Origin: a virus
Virus record (IMG/VR): IMGVR_UViG_3300025141_000022
Coordinates: 1-64,000 of that record
Strand: one strand, 5' to 3'
Length of the DNA: 64,000 nucleotides
Each line of letters opens with the position of its first letter. The stretch's first letter is position 1. Below the pieces are notes generated by a model. That model saw only the letters and a list, made by a program, of their open reading frames with translations. It ran no database searches and was not told where the DNA came from. Made by a program: the position numbers and the translations under genes. Positions 52,724-63,100 of the stretch are shown here, one piece after another.

Positions 52724-53058
52724 GTGATAAAATTAAAACAGATGGTGTCGGTATGGCCGGCGAATCGGAGTTTAGAACAGTAACGATGGACTATGCTAAG
52801 CCAACAAGAGTTGAGGCTATGACGTTATCAGATCAAGCGCTTGGTGCTGTAATGATGGCCTTGCAGCGTTCGCTAATGGAGCAGTCAGACATTGTACCTG
52901 TTCTAAAGGGGTTCGAATTTGTTAATTCAGAACATGGTCTAACGGTACGAAACCCCCCGGTGGTTAACCAGCCAGAACGGCACACTTTTGTGGGCATAGA
53001 GGAAGAAGAAGACAACAGCGGTGCAGTTTTTCAAGCTTACGTTGATGACCTACCTTAG
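52720..53058 (+). CDS. Hypothetical phage protein (112 aa)
   Basis: ATGA overlap with the YkgJ gene. A central helix R-V-E-A-M-T-L-S-D-Q-A-L-G-A-V-M-M-A-L-Q-R-S-L-M-E-Q-S is followed by a beta-like stretch and an acidic C-terminus. I recognise the arrangement D-I-V-P-V-L-K-G-F-x-F as common in marine phage proteins of unknown function. Confidence 0.65.
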   Translation: MSDKIKTDGVGMAGESEFRTVTMDYAKPTRVEAMTLSDQALGAVMMALQRSLMEQSDIVPVLKGFEFVNSEHGLTVRNPPVVNQPERHTFVGIEEEEDNSGAVFQAYVDDLP

Positions 53059-53071
53059 AGGATAACAACTG

Positions 53072-53353
53072 ATGCCTAAGTATTCTTATAAATGTAAACA
53101 ATGCGAATACATGTTTGAGACATATCACGGCATCAGTGAAAAATTATTATTTTGCGATAAATGCAAACTTGATTCATTGATAAGAATTCCATATAATATT
53201 AATTTTAAATTGCCAAACAGAGATTATTCCGAGATTTTGACGCAAAGTCAGGACCGCAATGTTGGTGATTTGGTAGAGAGATTTATTGAAGAATCAAGAG
53301 AAGAATTAAAACAACAACAAGACGATTTACAAAACAAAAGAGAAATTAAATGA
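53072..53353 (+). CDS. FmdB-type zinc-ribbon protein (93 aa)
   Basis: N-terminal M-P-K-Y-S-Y-K-C-K-Q-C-E-Y-M-F-E-T (C-x2-C) and L-F-C-D-K-C-K (C-x2-C) form the FmdB zinc ribbon, residues 1-40. The rest is helical with a Gln/Lys-rich C-terminus. FmdB-like proteins are putative regulators; in phages they often accompany structural gene regions. Neighbours are the membrane and sigma factor genes. Confidence 0.8.
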   Translation: MPKYSYKCKQCEYMFETYHGISEKLLFCDKCKLDSLIRIPYNINFKLPNRDYSEILTQSQDRNVGDLVERFIEESREELKQQQDDLQNKREIK

Positions 53354-53709
53354 GTTTAACAGCCGGATTAGCAATTACTTGTACTATAACAACATTTTTA
53401 GTTGTGGTATTGGTGTGGTATATTAAACGAATACTAGCAAAATTATTTTTTGTCTCGGATAGTATGGGAGATTTATTAATTAAATTAATGGAATACTCTG
53501 ATCACTTAGAGACAGTATACTCGCTTGAGACGTACTATGGTGATACAACACTACAGGAACTTCTTCGTCATTCCAAAATAATAGTTGAAGATTTAAAAGA
53601 GTATGAAGAAATTTATTCTCTTACAACTGTAATAGAAGAAACCGATGACACAGAGAAGGATGGCGAAGAAGATGACAGAACAAGACAGCAGCGGCAGTCC
53701 GCCGATTAA
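53350..53709 (+). CDS. Membrane-anchored hypothetical protein (119 aa)
   Basis: N-terminal span L-A-I-T-C-T-I-T-T-F-L-V-V-V-L-V-W-Y (residues about 6-24), then a helical domain with M-E-Y-S-D-H-L-E-T-V-Y-S-L-E and an acidic C-terminus. ATGA overlap upstream and about 50-nt overlap with the sigma factor gene. Role unknown. Confidence 0.65.
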   Translation: MSLTAGLAITCTITTFLVVVLVWYIKRILAKLFFVSDSMGDLLIKLMEYSDHLETVYSLETYYGDTTLQELLRHSKIIVEDLKEYEEIYSLTTVIEETDDTEKDGEEDDRTRQQRQSAD

Positions 53710-54406
53710 AAAAAGACGTAGAAGAAGAAGATCTAAAAATGCTCGACACTATTTTACACAAGCTCATGAAGATGCGATTGTTAAATATGTTGCATCTAAT
53801 GACTTAAGAGAACGGACATATTTATATACAGAATATATACAACCAGCTTTTAACGAGATGGTAGATAAAATTGTATTTACCTATAAATTTACGACATTGC
53901 CAAATATTGATGACTTAAGAGCAGAATGTAAGATCTGGCTAACTACAATATTGGACAAATATGATCAATCTAAAGGCTCCAAAGCCTTTTCTTATTTTTC
54001 AGTAATTACAAAAAATTGGTTTATACACAAAACTAAAAAGACTGCCGATAGAAACCGAAAAGAATTTGCAATTGATGAGATTAGAGACTTTTCCGAACAC
54101 GATGTCTTAATAGTAGAGCACGGCTATCAATCAGACCGCGAAGAAAAAGAATTTTGGTTATCCCTGTGGAAAGAGATTGATACTTGGGATACTGGCAATC
54201 TAAAAGTCAACGAAAAGAAAGTACTAGAGGCTATCAAAATTCTACTTAATAATCCAGACGACATAGAAATTTTTAATAAAAAAGCTATTTACTTATATCT
54301 GAGAGAAATTACTGGCTTAAACACCAAACAGGTGGTTAACAATCTTAATAAATTGAGGATAAAATATTTTAACTTCAAAAAGAAGTGGAATAAAGGTGAG
54401 ATATGA
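53645..54406 (+). CDS. T4 gp55-like late sigma factor (up to 253 aa)
   Basis: Y-F-T-Q-A-H-E-D-A-I-V-K-Y (near residue 36), L-Y-T-E-Y-I-Q-P-A-F-N-E-M-V, F-T-Y-K-F and D-Q-S-K-G-S-K-A-F-S-Y-F-S-V-I-T-K-N-W-F-I follow the pattern of T4-type gp55, the phage sigma factor that redirects host RNA polymerase to late promoters. The start is uncertain: ATGs at 53645, 53660 and 53672 are in frame and none has an ideal RBS. A basic N-terminus (K-K-R-R-R-R-R-R-S-K) precedes the sigma core. Confidence 0.82.
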   Translation: MTQRRMAKKMTEQDSSGSPPIKKRRRRRRSKNARHYFTQAHEDAIVKYVASNDLRERTYLYTEYIQPAFNEMVDKIVFTYKFTTLPNIDDLRAECKIWLTTILDKYDQSKGSKAFSYFSVITKNWFIHKTKKTADRNRKEFAIDEIRDFSEHDVLIVEHGYQSDREEKEFWLSLWKEIDTWDTGNLKVNEKKVLEAIKILLNNPDDIEIFNKKAIYLYLREITGLNTKQVVNNLNKLRIKYFNFKKKWNKGEI

Positions 54407-54409
54407 TTT

Positions 54410-54700
54410 ATGAAGACAAGTTTGGAAAAATGCTTAGAAGAAGCACTCGATAATATAAGGAAAGATCGCGAAGTTACAAAAGAATTGCTCAACGATGCAA
54501 TTGCCTATTTAGCTAAAGATGATGGCCGTCACAAAGAGATCGGAGTCATTCTGGCCAAGTATGTAGAAACCCTCCAGCGCTCCAATGAGCAATTGGTGAA
54601 AGTCGCAGCACTTAAGCAGAAGAAAGAAGGTGCCTCTGTCGGGCTGACTGAGCACGATAAGAACGAGTTATTTGACATAATCAAAGGGGGCTCAGAATAA
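54410..54700 (+). CDS. Conserved helical phage protein (96 aa)
   Basis: Starts 3 nt after the sigma factor. All-helical: L-E-K-C-L-E-E-A-L-D-N-I-R-K-D-R-E-V-T, L-A-K-Y-V-E-T-L-Q-R-S-N-E-Q-L-V-K-V and G-L-T-E-H-D-K-N-E-L-F-D-I-I-K. By position next to gp55 it could be a late-transcription partner or a small terminase-type protein; sequence alone does not decide. Stop overlaps the next ATG. Confidence 0.65.
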   Translation: MKTSLEKCLEEALDNIRKDREVTKELLNDAIAYLAKDDGRHKEIGVILAKYVETLQRSNEQLVKVAALKQKKEGASVGLTEHDKNELFDIIKGGSE

Positions 54701-56172
54701 TGTCGTTAACAGTTGTACCTATTAATCCTGCAGGCAACACTAGTGCCGCTGGCGTCAATGCTGACACTCCAGCCACTGTGCAGCCAAATGAAACTACTTC
54801 GAACACCGTTGATGGCCTTTCGGGAGATCCGGCTAGACATGCATTCGGTGAATTGAACGCAATCACAGAAATTCCAAATGCGCCATTGCCCCCTGGAATT
54901 CACAATCCAGACGGCCCCGGTGATCCTTTTGGGGCCCACCGTGCCGCCACTCGCGCCGCGCTGACACCACAATCAATCCAGCAGGCTAATATTAGTGGTT
55001 GGCTCGGTACCGTCCTTCGCGTCGAAGATGTTCAGCAAGATAGTGGTACAGATGATGGTACATGGGTAAGCGCGGTTAGTCGCACATCGGCTAGCCAACA
55101 ACCCAGGGTACATATTAAAGTTAGAATACCAGAGTTACATGTTGGTATGCCAGAGCCAGAAATGTATGGTCCTGACGCGCCCGATTCTGATCAAGCAATA
55201 ATGGACGGGTATCCAACGTTTATTGGTGAGGTGCCAGGACTACCAACTCCCCAGCCCGGCGATATCGTCAGAGTTACGTTTGGAAACTTAGCAACTCAAT
55301 CTGATCCAAAATACCTAGGCGGCCAGACTCCCGGTGTCGGCGGAGTCGGCGGTGTTGGAGCCTTCGGCGCCTTTGGTGCAGGCGCCGCATCATTGGTGGG
55401 GAATGAATCTCAATGGGAAACCGGCACCGGCGAAATTGAATCTTACAGAGTTGTATTAACTGGAGCCCAAGCTACTACTGCTGTTTCAGCCTTTAGAACT
55501 GTTATACAAAATATGGGACTCGAATGGCAAGAGCCTGGAGGTGAGCATTCAAGTGGGCCAATTGCAATGAATTGTATTGGTGTTCGTTCTGCGACTTTAG
55601 AAGCAAATAAGTTTAGAGACAGATTCAATTGTTGTTGGTATGAAAATGGCCAGTGGACGGTGTATAGTTGGCCAAACACAACTACACCGGGATATAATGG
55701 ACTGACCGATCCTAGTTATCGTTCAGGGCAAGGCGTAGCAATCATGGTCCCTGGTCAATATAGGGCTTGGAAAATCCGTAATCATGGCTCCAGCAACCCT
55801 TATCCAGCCGGCGGACAGACCATGGGATCGGTAAGAATATATCGCGATGCGAATGTTGGCACTACATTGGATATGGATGCTTCAACTATTACAGAAGGGT
55901 ACTTTGGTATCAACCTTCACAGATCAAGAGCTTCAGGTCGTACACCAAGTGTTGGTCCGTGGAGTCTGGGATGTCAAGTGTTTCAAGAAAATCAACAAGG
56001 CTTTGCCGAGTGGATGACATTGTTTTATAAACTTGAGGAAGCCTATGGACAAGTGGGAGTGTATTATACTCTAATGCCAGAAACAGCGTTCAGCGGCTAT
56101 AACGGAACTGCTGGCTCTGGACAACCAATTCCAGGCCGTCCCGATCCATCGGCCGCAGCTAGCGAGACTTAA
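54700..56172 (+). CDS. gp5-like baseplate spike protein with L,D-transpeptidase-like C-terminal domain (490 aa)
   Basis: Residues about 95-205 resemble the OB-fold of the T4 gp5/VgrG-type hub (W-L-G-T-V-L-R-V-E-D ... R-V-H-I-K-V-R-I-P-E-L-H, G-D-I-V-R-V-T-F-G-N-L). A Gly-rich hinge follows (G-V-G-G-V-G-G-V-G-A-F). The C-terminal 250 residues include G-I-N-L-H-R-S-R-A near 403 and W-S-L-G-C-Q-V-F near 425, i.e. His ... S-x-G-C as in YkuD-type L,D-transpeptidases, which here may digest peptidoglycan instead of T4's lysozyme domain. Confidence 0.78.
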   Translation: MSLTVVPINPAGNTSAAGVNADTPATVQPNETTSNTVDGLSGDPARHAFGELNAITEIPNAPLPPGIHNPDGPGDPFGAHRAATRAALTPQSIQQANISGWLGTVLRVEDVQQDSGTDDGTWVSAVSRTSASQQPRVHIKVRIPELHVGMPEPEMYGPDAPDSDQAIMDGYPTFIGEVPGLPTPQPGDIVRVTFGNLATQSDPKYLGGQTPGVGGVGGVGAFGAFGAGAASLVGNESQWETGTGEIESYRVVLTGAQATTAVSAFRTVIQNMGLEWQEPGGEHSSGPIAMNCIGVRSATLEANKFRDRFNCCWYENGQWTVYSWPNTTTPGYNGLTDPSYRSGQGVAIMVPGQYRAWKIRNHGSSNPYPAGGQTMGSVRIYRDANVGTTLDMDASTITEGYFGINLHRSRASGRTPSVGPWSLGCQVFQENQQGFAEWMTLFYKLEEAYGQVGVYYTLMPETAFSGYNGTAGSGQPIPGRPDPSAAASET

Positions 56173-56190
56173 TAGTAATAGGAGATATAT

Positions 56191-57144
56191 ATGGCATTTT
56201 CATTATTTGGAAAACCCTTCCCACCAAATAGAGCCGCCAAGGCACACGATCAAGAAGGTCTGTTAGAATCTACCCAAGCTATGAGGCAACTTTCCCAAGC
56301 AGTAACTGCGGGAATTGCCGGTACAGGCGCCTTTTGTGGAAGATTGGCAGAGCCGATTCCTGGGTTTATTGAGGCTGAATGTGAAACAATTAATTTTGGC
56401 GCTGGCGAGAATTCTTGGCAAAGCAACACATGGATTATATTAGGCCGCGACCGCCCCGGATCTCGCCTGACTGGATATGGCGGCAATGGCGAGACACAAG
56501 CCGGAATGATTGATATTGTTTGTGGCCGAGGTGGTCACGACCCCAACGCGGAAGAAGAGGTAGATCCAAGCTTTGTGTTAGATGCTGCAAGAGTATATGT
56601 ATCGCAAAAAACAGATGTGGATAGAAATTTTGAATTGGTAGCAGGCTCTGTTGGTTCAAAATCAAGTAAATATAAGTCTGCAGTCGCAATGAAGGCTGAT
56701 GGAATACGACTTATTGCAAGAGAGGGGATTAAGCTAGTCACGCTGTCCGAAGAAGCGAATTCCAGAGGACAAATTCCTGAATCGATTAAAGGCATCGATT
56801 TAATAGCTGGAAATGACGACAGAGACTTGCAGCCACTAGTAAAAGGTAACAATCTTGTCGAGTGCTTGAAATCAATGATGCAACACATCGATGAGTTAAA
56901 TGCACAAGTTGAAAGCCTAGCAAGGGAGAACTTGAAGCATGCTACTGCGATAGCTCTTCATGTTCATTCTTTTCATGGTACCCCTGGAACAAATATTGGT
57001 GTTTCTGCTGGACAGATTGTCAGAAGTGCTAGCACTATGCTCGATACATGGATTCATAAAGTAAATAACTTTACCGTAACTACAAGATATTTAGAACCTT
57101 TTGTAGACGGTTATATTTTAAGTAGACACAATCATACAAACTAA
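56191..57144 (+). CDS. Baseplate/tail structural protein (317 aa)
   Basis: Behind AATAGGAGATATAT. Contains A-Y-G/T-like beta segments (W-Q-S-N-T-W-I-I-L-G-R-D-R-P-G, G-M-I-D-I-V-C-G-R-G-G), then beta-strands with K-A-D-G-I-R-L-I-A-R-E-G-I-K-L-V-T and a C-terminal helix/His-rich end. The middle resembles the beta-helical spike modules of baseplate proteins (I-R-L-I-A-R-E-G). Located between the spike protein and the giant tail protein. Confidence 0.7.
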   Translation: MAFSLFGKPFPPNRAAKAHDQEGLLESTQAMRQLSQAVTAGIAGTGAFCGRLAEPIPGFIEAECETINFGAGENSWQSNTWIILGRDRPGSRLTGYGGNGETQAGMIDIVCGRGGHDPNAEEEVDPSFVLDAARVYVSQKTDVDRNFELVAGSVGSKSSKYKSAVAMKADGIRLIAREGIKLVTLSEEANSRGQIPESIKGIDLIAGNDDRDLQPLVKGNNLVECLKSMMQHIDELNAQVESLARENLKHATAIALHVHSFHGTPGTNIGVSAGQIVRSASTMLDTWIHKVNNFTVTTRYLEPFVDGYILSRHNHTN

Positions 57145-57155
57145 AAGACAAAACA

Positions 57156-60100
57156 ATGGCTGACATCGAAATTACACAACAAGAATATCTTAATATACTT
57201 TCTGCGTCAGCAGAGGTGTCCGAACTAGAAATTGTAGATGCTTCCAGAATAATAATTGCCGATCCATGCTCGTACACTGGAAGCCAAGAGGAACCCGAAG
57301 AAGAGCTTCCCTGTGGTTGCGAACCAGATCCAGAGGCGTATGTGCCGAACTGGTATGAGTTGGCCGGCGGATCAACCTTATTTGACCCAACACAGTGTAC
57401 AATGTTAACCGTAGTGCAGACTGAGTGGGCCGGCCCAGGCGGTGATCAATTTATGTCTAGAGTTACCGCTTCTATGACTACTGGAGTCGATCAATTTATC
57501 GATCATTATAATAAGGCTCCAACTATGACCGATCCAGATGAGGATTCAGATACATCAGGTTCGACCATAAACACGACTGATTATCTACTTCGCCATGCAT
57601 ATATGCCAATGCCAGATAGCACTAATGAACAACCAATTGGATATTATGTTGAGACGCGTCCTATTTTCCCGATGAAAATAAGGTTTGATATTCCGGTAGA
57701 TATAATACAAGGAGTAGAGGAAGTACCGGCCACATCCAGCATCAATGATATTATGTTTGCTGCTTCGGCTAGCGTCTATTCAGTTATTGCAGACACTTTG
57801 ACAGGAAACAGTGTTAAATTAAAATGGACAGACTTTGCCCACAAAATCCGCCGTGTCCGTCGCGCATTTGACATATATGGTGGTTATGTTAGTGCATATA
57901 AAATAACTAATGGCGGCGATGTTGAAGGTTTAGATTTACAACAAGAAAGGGACAACTTAAGTCGATTCAGACCGGCCCTTAAGGACTTCTTGATAGAAAA
58001 TGATATATATCCTAATTGGGCTCGATATGATGATGCAGAATATGAGTTTATATTCGATGACGAGTATCAACTAGAAGAAATACAGTTTTATAATCCTGGC
58101 TGTCCCCCGAAACCTCTTAAGAAAGGGCTGACTCGATTAAAGAAGACGCATCCATTTAACTGGCCAAGAACTATGGCCTACATTTCTGGCCTGCCAGCAA
58201 TGGATATATCCTTGACAGCTAGAGAGCCGATGCACTGGGTTGAGTTTCTTGAAACTTATACTTATCCAGCGATTGAGGTAAGAGATGGCCCAGAAGCTAC
58301 AACTGATGATGATATGAGCATGCTTGGTTGTGCGGTGGATGCCATGGCTGATAAGGCTAAGGCCGCACTCCTTAGTGCCATGTTTGAAATGGTTGACGCT
58401 ATTGCATTAGAGGTTCGAAGTCAGATTTGTACCGCGAAGCCTCGAAAAACAATATATGAGGTTAGAGAAGAAAATGCGATAATTGCAGATATGGGTAAAA
58501 TATTAGATTTATCCATGAATATAGAAGGATTGGAACATGCATTAAGTACGTTTTTTGGAGATCTGGAAGAGCATCTTGGTCGCATTGATACAATTGAAGA
58601 TCTATTTCAAGTTGGTCTTAATCCAATGGGTCGCTGCGGCTTCCAAGCTATGATCCAAGCCGCTTTGGGTTGCTTCGCACAAGGGTTTGGCTTTGATCAG
58701 ATGCTAGATAAAATTTTAGCCAAAGCAATCGAAGCAATGGACTCTCACGCAACTGAGTTTTTGTGTAAGATATTGCCACCAGAAGTTTGGGAAGAAATCA
58801 AAACTGAAGCCTTTAAGAAGATGTCATCAGCAGACGTGGCATATGCATTAGGAGAAGATTCATTTCCAAAGACATCTTCAGGTTCATTGATATCTTTGGA
58901 ATTATCAACCCAGCCAACAACCGGTACAACGTTTCAGATTTATGACGGCACGACTCAGGCTACTTTTACATTTGAAAAAACCATTTATATTGAGATTCCA
59001 TCGACTGTGCAGTACGGTGATGGATTAAGTTCTGAAAATGGCGACTCCAACGTAGAAAAGATGCAAACTATATTAGACCTGTTTGATTACCCATTGCCAG
59101 AATATGGGGTTGACGGAAAATTTGGTTCTGAAACTCAAGGTGCTGTTGAAAACTTTCAAGCATCAAATGGACTCACAGTTGATGGTATTTGTGGTCAAGA
59201 AACGTGGACCTACCTCCTAACAGGTGAAGCAGAATTAGAAGAGGGAGTGACAGAATATCTAGAGGAAGGTTCAGTCGTATATTACGCACCAGAAAATGTT
59301 AGCGATACTATTAGTAAAGCACTGGGCTCTGAAGGTGATTTGGTAACCGAATTGCAAGGTTTATTGTTAGATAAAGGATATGAACTTCCTGTATACGGAG
59401 CAGATGGCGACTTTGGCTCGGAGGCGGATTCAGCCGTAAAACAATACCAAGAAAAGAATAAGATGTCCGCTGATGGAGTTGTTGGGCCAAATACATGGCT
59501 ATCAATAAGATCATCCCGCGCCGCTCCCAATGTACCAGACACAATCCAGCACGGAGACTCAGGCGAAGCAGTTACCGAGATGCAGACATTGCTGGTTGAG
59601 AGTTTCTATTTTGAATTACCGGAACATGGCATCGATGGAGAGTTTGACGATGAAACAAAAGGTGTTGTTGAAGGATTTCAGCAGATTAATGATTTAACTG
59701 TAGACGGCATCTGCGGCCCTGAAACATGGACAGCCTTATACGATCCGACTTCAAATGATAATATAACTGGAGATTTGTTAGATCAACTGGAGGCAGAGTT
59801 TACTGCAACAATTCAAACTGGAGATACGCTAGCCGAAACCGCTGAGCATATATGCTGGGCAATAGACGCTATGGACTCTTTTAAGATGACTTCGTTGTTG
59901 GATGATGATAGTGGGCGAATGGTCAATCCAATAGAGACAGCTGATGCTGATATTGGTGGATTGATGGTGGAGCACAATGAGATTGGAGAAATCGAGGTCA
60001 CCGTTACAGATGATTCTGGAGCCTTCAGCAACATAGAAATAACTATGGGCGAAGCCGGTTGGGAAAATCTAGATTTACCAGATCCTTGGGGTGCCGGCGT

Positions 60101-63100
60101 CGAGTTTAATGGTGAAGCGGCTCTGGATGTAATTCTTGATTATATCAAGGAAGCTATCTTAGAATACTATGAAGACGCCATGGAAGATTTGATGGAGTTT
60201 GTCGAACAACTTCCAGGGTTTGCACTAGTGGCAAAAATTATGGCTATAATTGATTGTCCACGTCCTCCATTATTTTCTCCGCCTCTAGACAACTGGATCC
60301 AAGATATAGATCTGAATTTCTGCCGAGGTATCGATGCAATCGCATTACCACAAGCTCTATTTCCAAAGTTTTATACTCCAAATTTGCTAGCAATTATAGT
60401 TGAGATCGCCAAGCAAAAGCTAAAGGAGCTTATACTCAAATTAACAATAAAGATCACGATAAATATTTTGATACAACTCCAAAGCACTATGTGCCAGATG
60501 TTGGAGGATTTGGGACAGATGGCGGCTGGCACATACGAAAATCCCGCTACTGGGGTTGATATAATGGATCTTCTACGCCAATTGGCAGGCTGTGAAGACG
60601 AGGAAGGCACCGATGAAGAAGGCGTTGCTGCAGCGGCAGACGCCCTAGCAGCTGTGGGAGCAGAAGGCACAGAGGAATCGGCAGAGCAGCTAATGTTGTC
60701 TCTCGCGTCGGTCATTACATATCAAGAATATATGGATGTTATCAACTGTGAGGCATCTGAAGCAACGTATCAAATGATGGCCAACTTGGTGGCCTCAATA
60801 GCGGACTTAGCCGAAACCTATCCTGGGCTGACCACAGTAGCTGGAATTAAAGCCCTCTTCTGTGAAATTGGCGCCCAGCTTAACTTGGAAGAGTTTAATG
60901 ATCAAATGGAAGAACATGCTCGTTCTACAAACATGCTTCCAGTAGCACCTACCTTTTGTGATGTTGACGGGATAGAATTATTTAAACGATTGCGCGGCGA
61001 TCTATTGGCAGAAAAAGACCCTGATATGACAGATGAGCAGGTGGCAGATCAGGTGCAAGCTGCTGTTGATAGCTTAGAAGATCAGTTTGATTTACTGAGT
61101 GATTTACAGCAAGGTGGATTAGAAGCATATATTCAAGGTCAATTGCCACCATTGTTCCCCACAGATGGATGCGAAGAGAACGCGCTGCTGCCAGCCATAC
61201 CTCCCGCAATGGCCTTGGCGGCTTCTGCTGCAACAAAAGGCGCGTTAGCCAGCGTTCAAGATCAGTATTTTAGAGATATTGGCTATTCAAGAGGTGGATT
61301 TTTCGATTACATGTTGTGTGACAAAAAAGGAACCACATTTAGCACACACAATTGGGTTTATGAGTTATTTTATTCATTTAGATGGTTTGAAAGGCCGGTA
61401 GCAGTATACCCTAACACAATAGCTCAATATATGAGAGATCAAATGCGACAAAATGGCGGAGCATTTACGGATCTTTGCGGCGGCCAGAGCGGTTCAGTGG
61501 ACAGTAAAGATAATTTTACATTTGATTCACCAAGTTATATTAATAATGGCGGCACTGGAACATCATATAACAACAATACAAGAGATCCAGATGCCATATT
61601 GACATTTAATGATTCAGAAGGTACCTGGGCCAGCGACTTTTATGTCGAGGTGCAATATTGGAATTTTCTCACCTCTGATGAGGGCTCAACAGCCTCTACT
61701 GATAACACTTTTAGGTTAAAGGTGGTGGAAAACTGGTCAGAAGAAGAAACAATGGTAGATATCACAGGACAATCAGAGATGTCAGATGAGGTAGAAGAGT
61801 TCCTTACGGACTTAACCGAGGGTGCTTTAGATCTATCAGCAGGACACTCAAGACAAGCTGAGGCGTTTGCTCAAATGATCAAGAAGCAGCTTTCCGAAGC
61901 GCTAGGCGTAGCTGATGATAATGAGGCGCTAGGACAACTAACAGATCTATTCCGCACAAGAGTATTCAATAATATTTCCGAGAAAATGATTAAAGGATTA
62001 TTATTAGAGACATGTAGCCCGTTTGAATGGAACTCTACTGAATCCCCTTCCTGGTTTTGGGGAAAGAAATTTGGCGAAGAACCCGTACCAGATCCAATGA
62101 ACCCAGAAGAAAATCTCGAAATTGAACCAGATTACAAATATCCTTATGCGCCGTTATCGCAAAACAATGGTATGGTTGGGGTCGCATCAGTGTTCGTGCC
62201 TCCATGGGACGCATGTAATCCACCTGGGCCAGACGTTATGCAGTGGGATGAGATGTGCGATATTATAGATGAGCTACAGAAAACTTTGCCAGAAGATGAA
62301 AGGCTGGGCTACCTCCCAGATTGTCGTCAAGATCCACCCTTTGATCGAATCCAAGGAAAGTTTTGTCGCGGCGGAACTGAAGGTATGATTAAAGTGATTA
62401 TGCGTATCCACATCGTAGAGATAATGATCAAGAGCCTACATACATTTTTAAGGTTTCAATCATCTTATTCAGGAACTCATGATGATCTATTTCTTTCGTA
62501 TTTGGTTTCAAGAACTTCTTACAACCTTAAAGAAGATGGTAAGGGCTTTTGGGGGCAGGAGAACTGGTCATATTATTACGAATTCATTGAGCAATGTGCC
62601 AGAATTTGCCGAAGAAAAGTCGAAGCTGGAGAGATCGAGAATCCTTCCGAAGAATTAGAACAGGCCCTATCTACAATTGCAGACGAAGTAGAAAAATGGA
62701 AAACTGACCGAGTACAGCTAGAAATACCTCCCAAAATTTTAGATAGATTCATGGGAGTGTATAGAGAAAAGTGGGAAGAGGTCATTAGTAGAGCAGAGCC
62801 CGCAGCCTTAGTTTGTGTAAAAGAACTTTACAAATTAGAGTTGGGCCCAATGATGGATAATCTGCACTCAGCAGTTCAAGGATATCCAATTATTAACGCT
62901 AGTGAAGATTTTGGAACATTGCACAAATTATTGTTAGGATTGACAAACGATAACTGGGTTCCAACATTTGATGCCCCATCGCACTTAGCCCTTAAAGATG
63001 AAGAAGGGGAACTGTCAATAACCGAAGCTGATGATCGATTTGGAACGTTCTTGACTGAAGACAATGCCTTCAATGCGATCCAAACAGATCTTGAAGCTGA

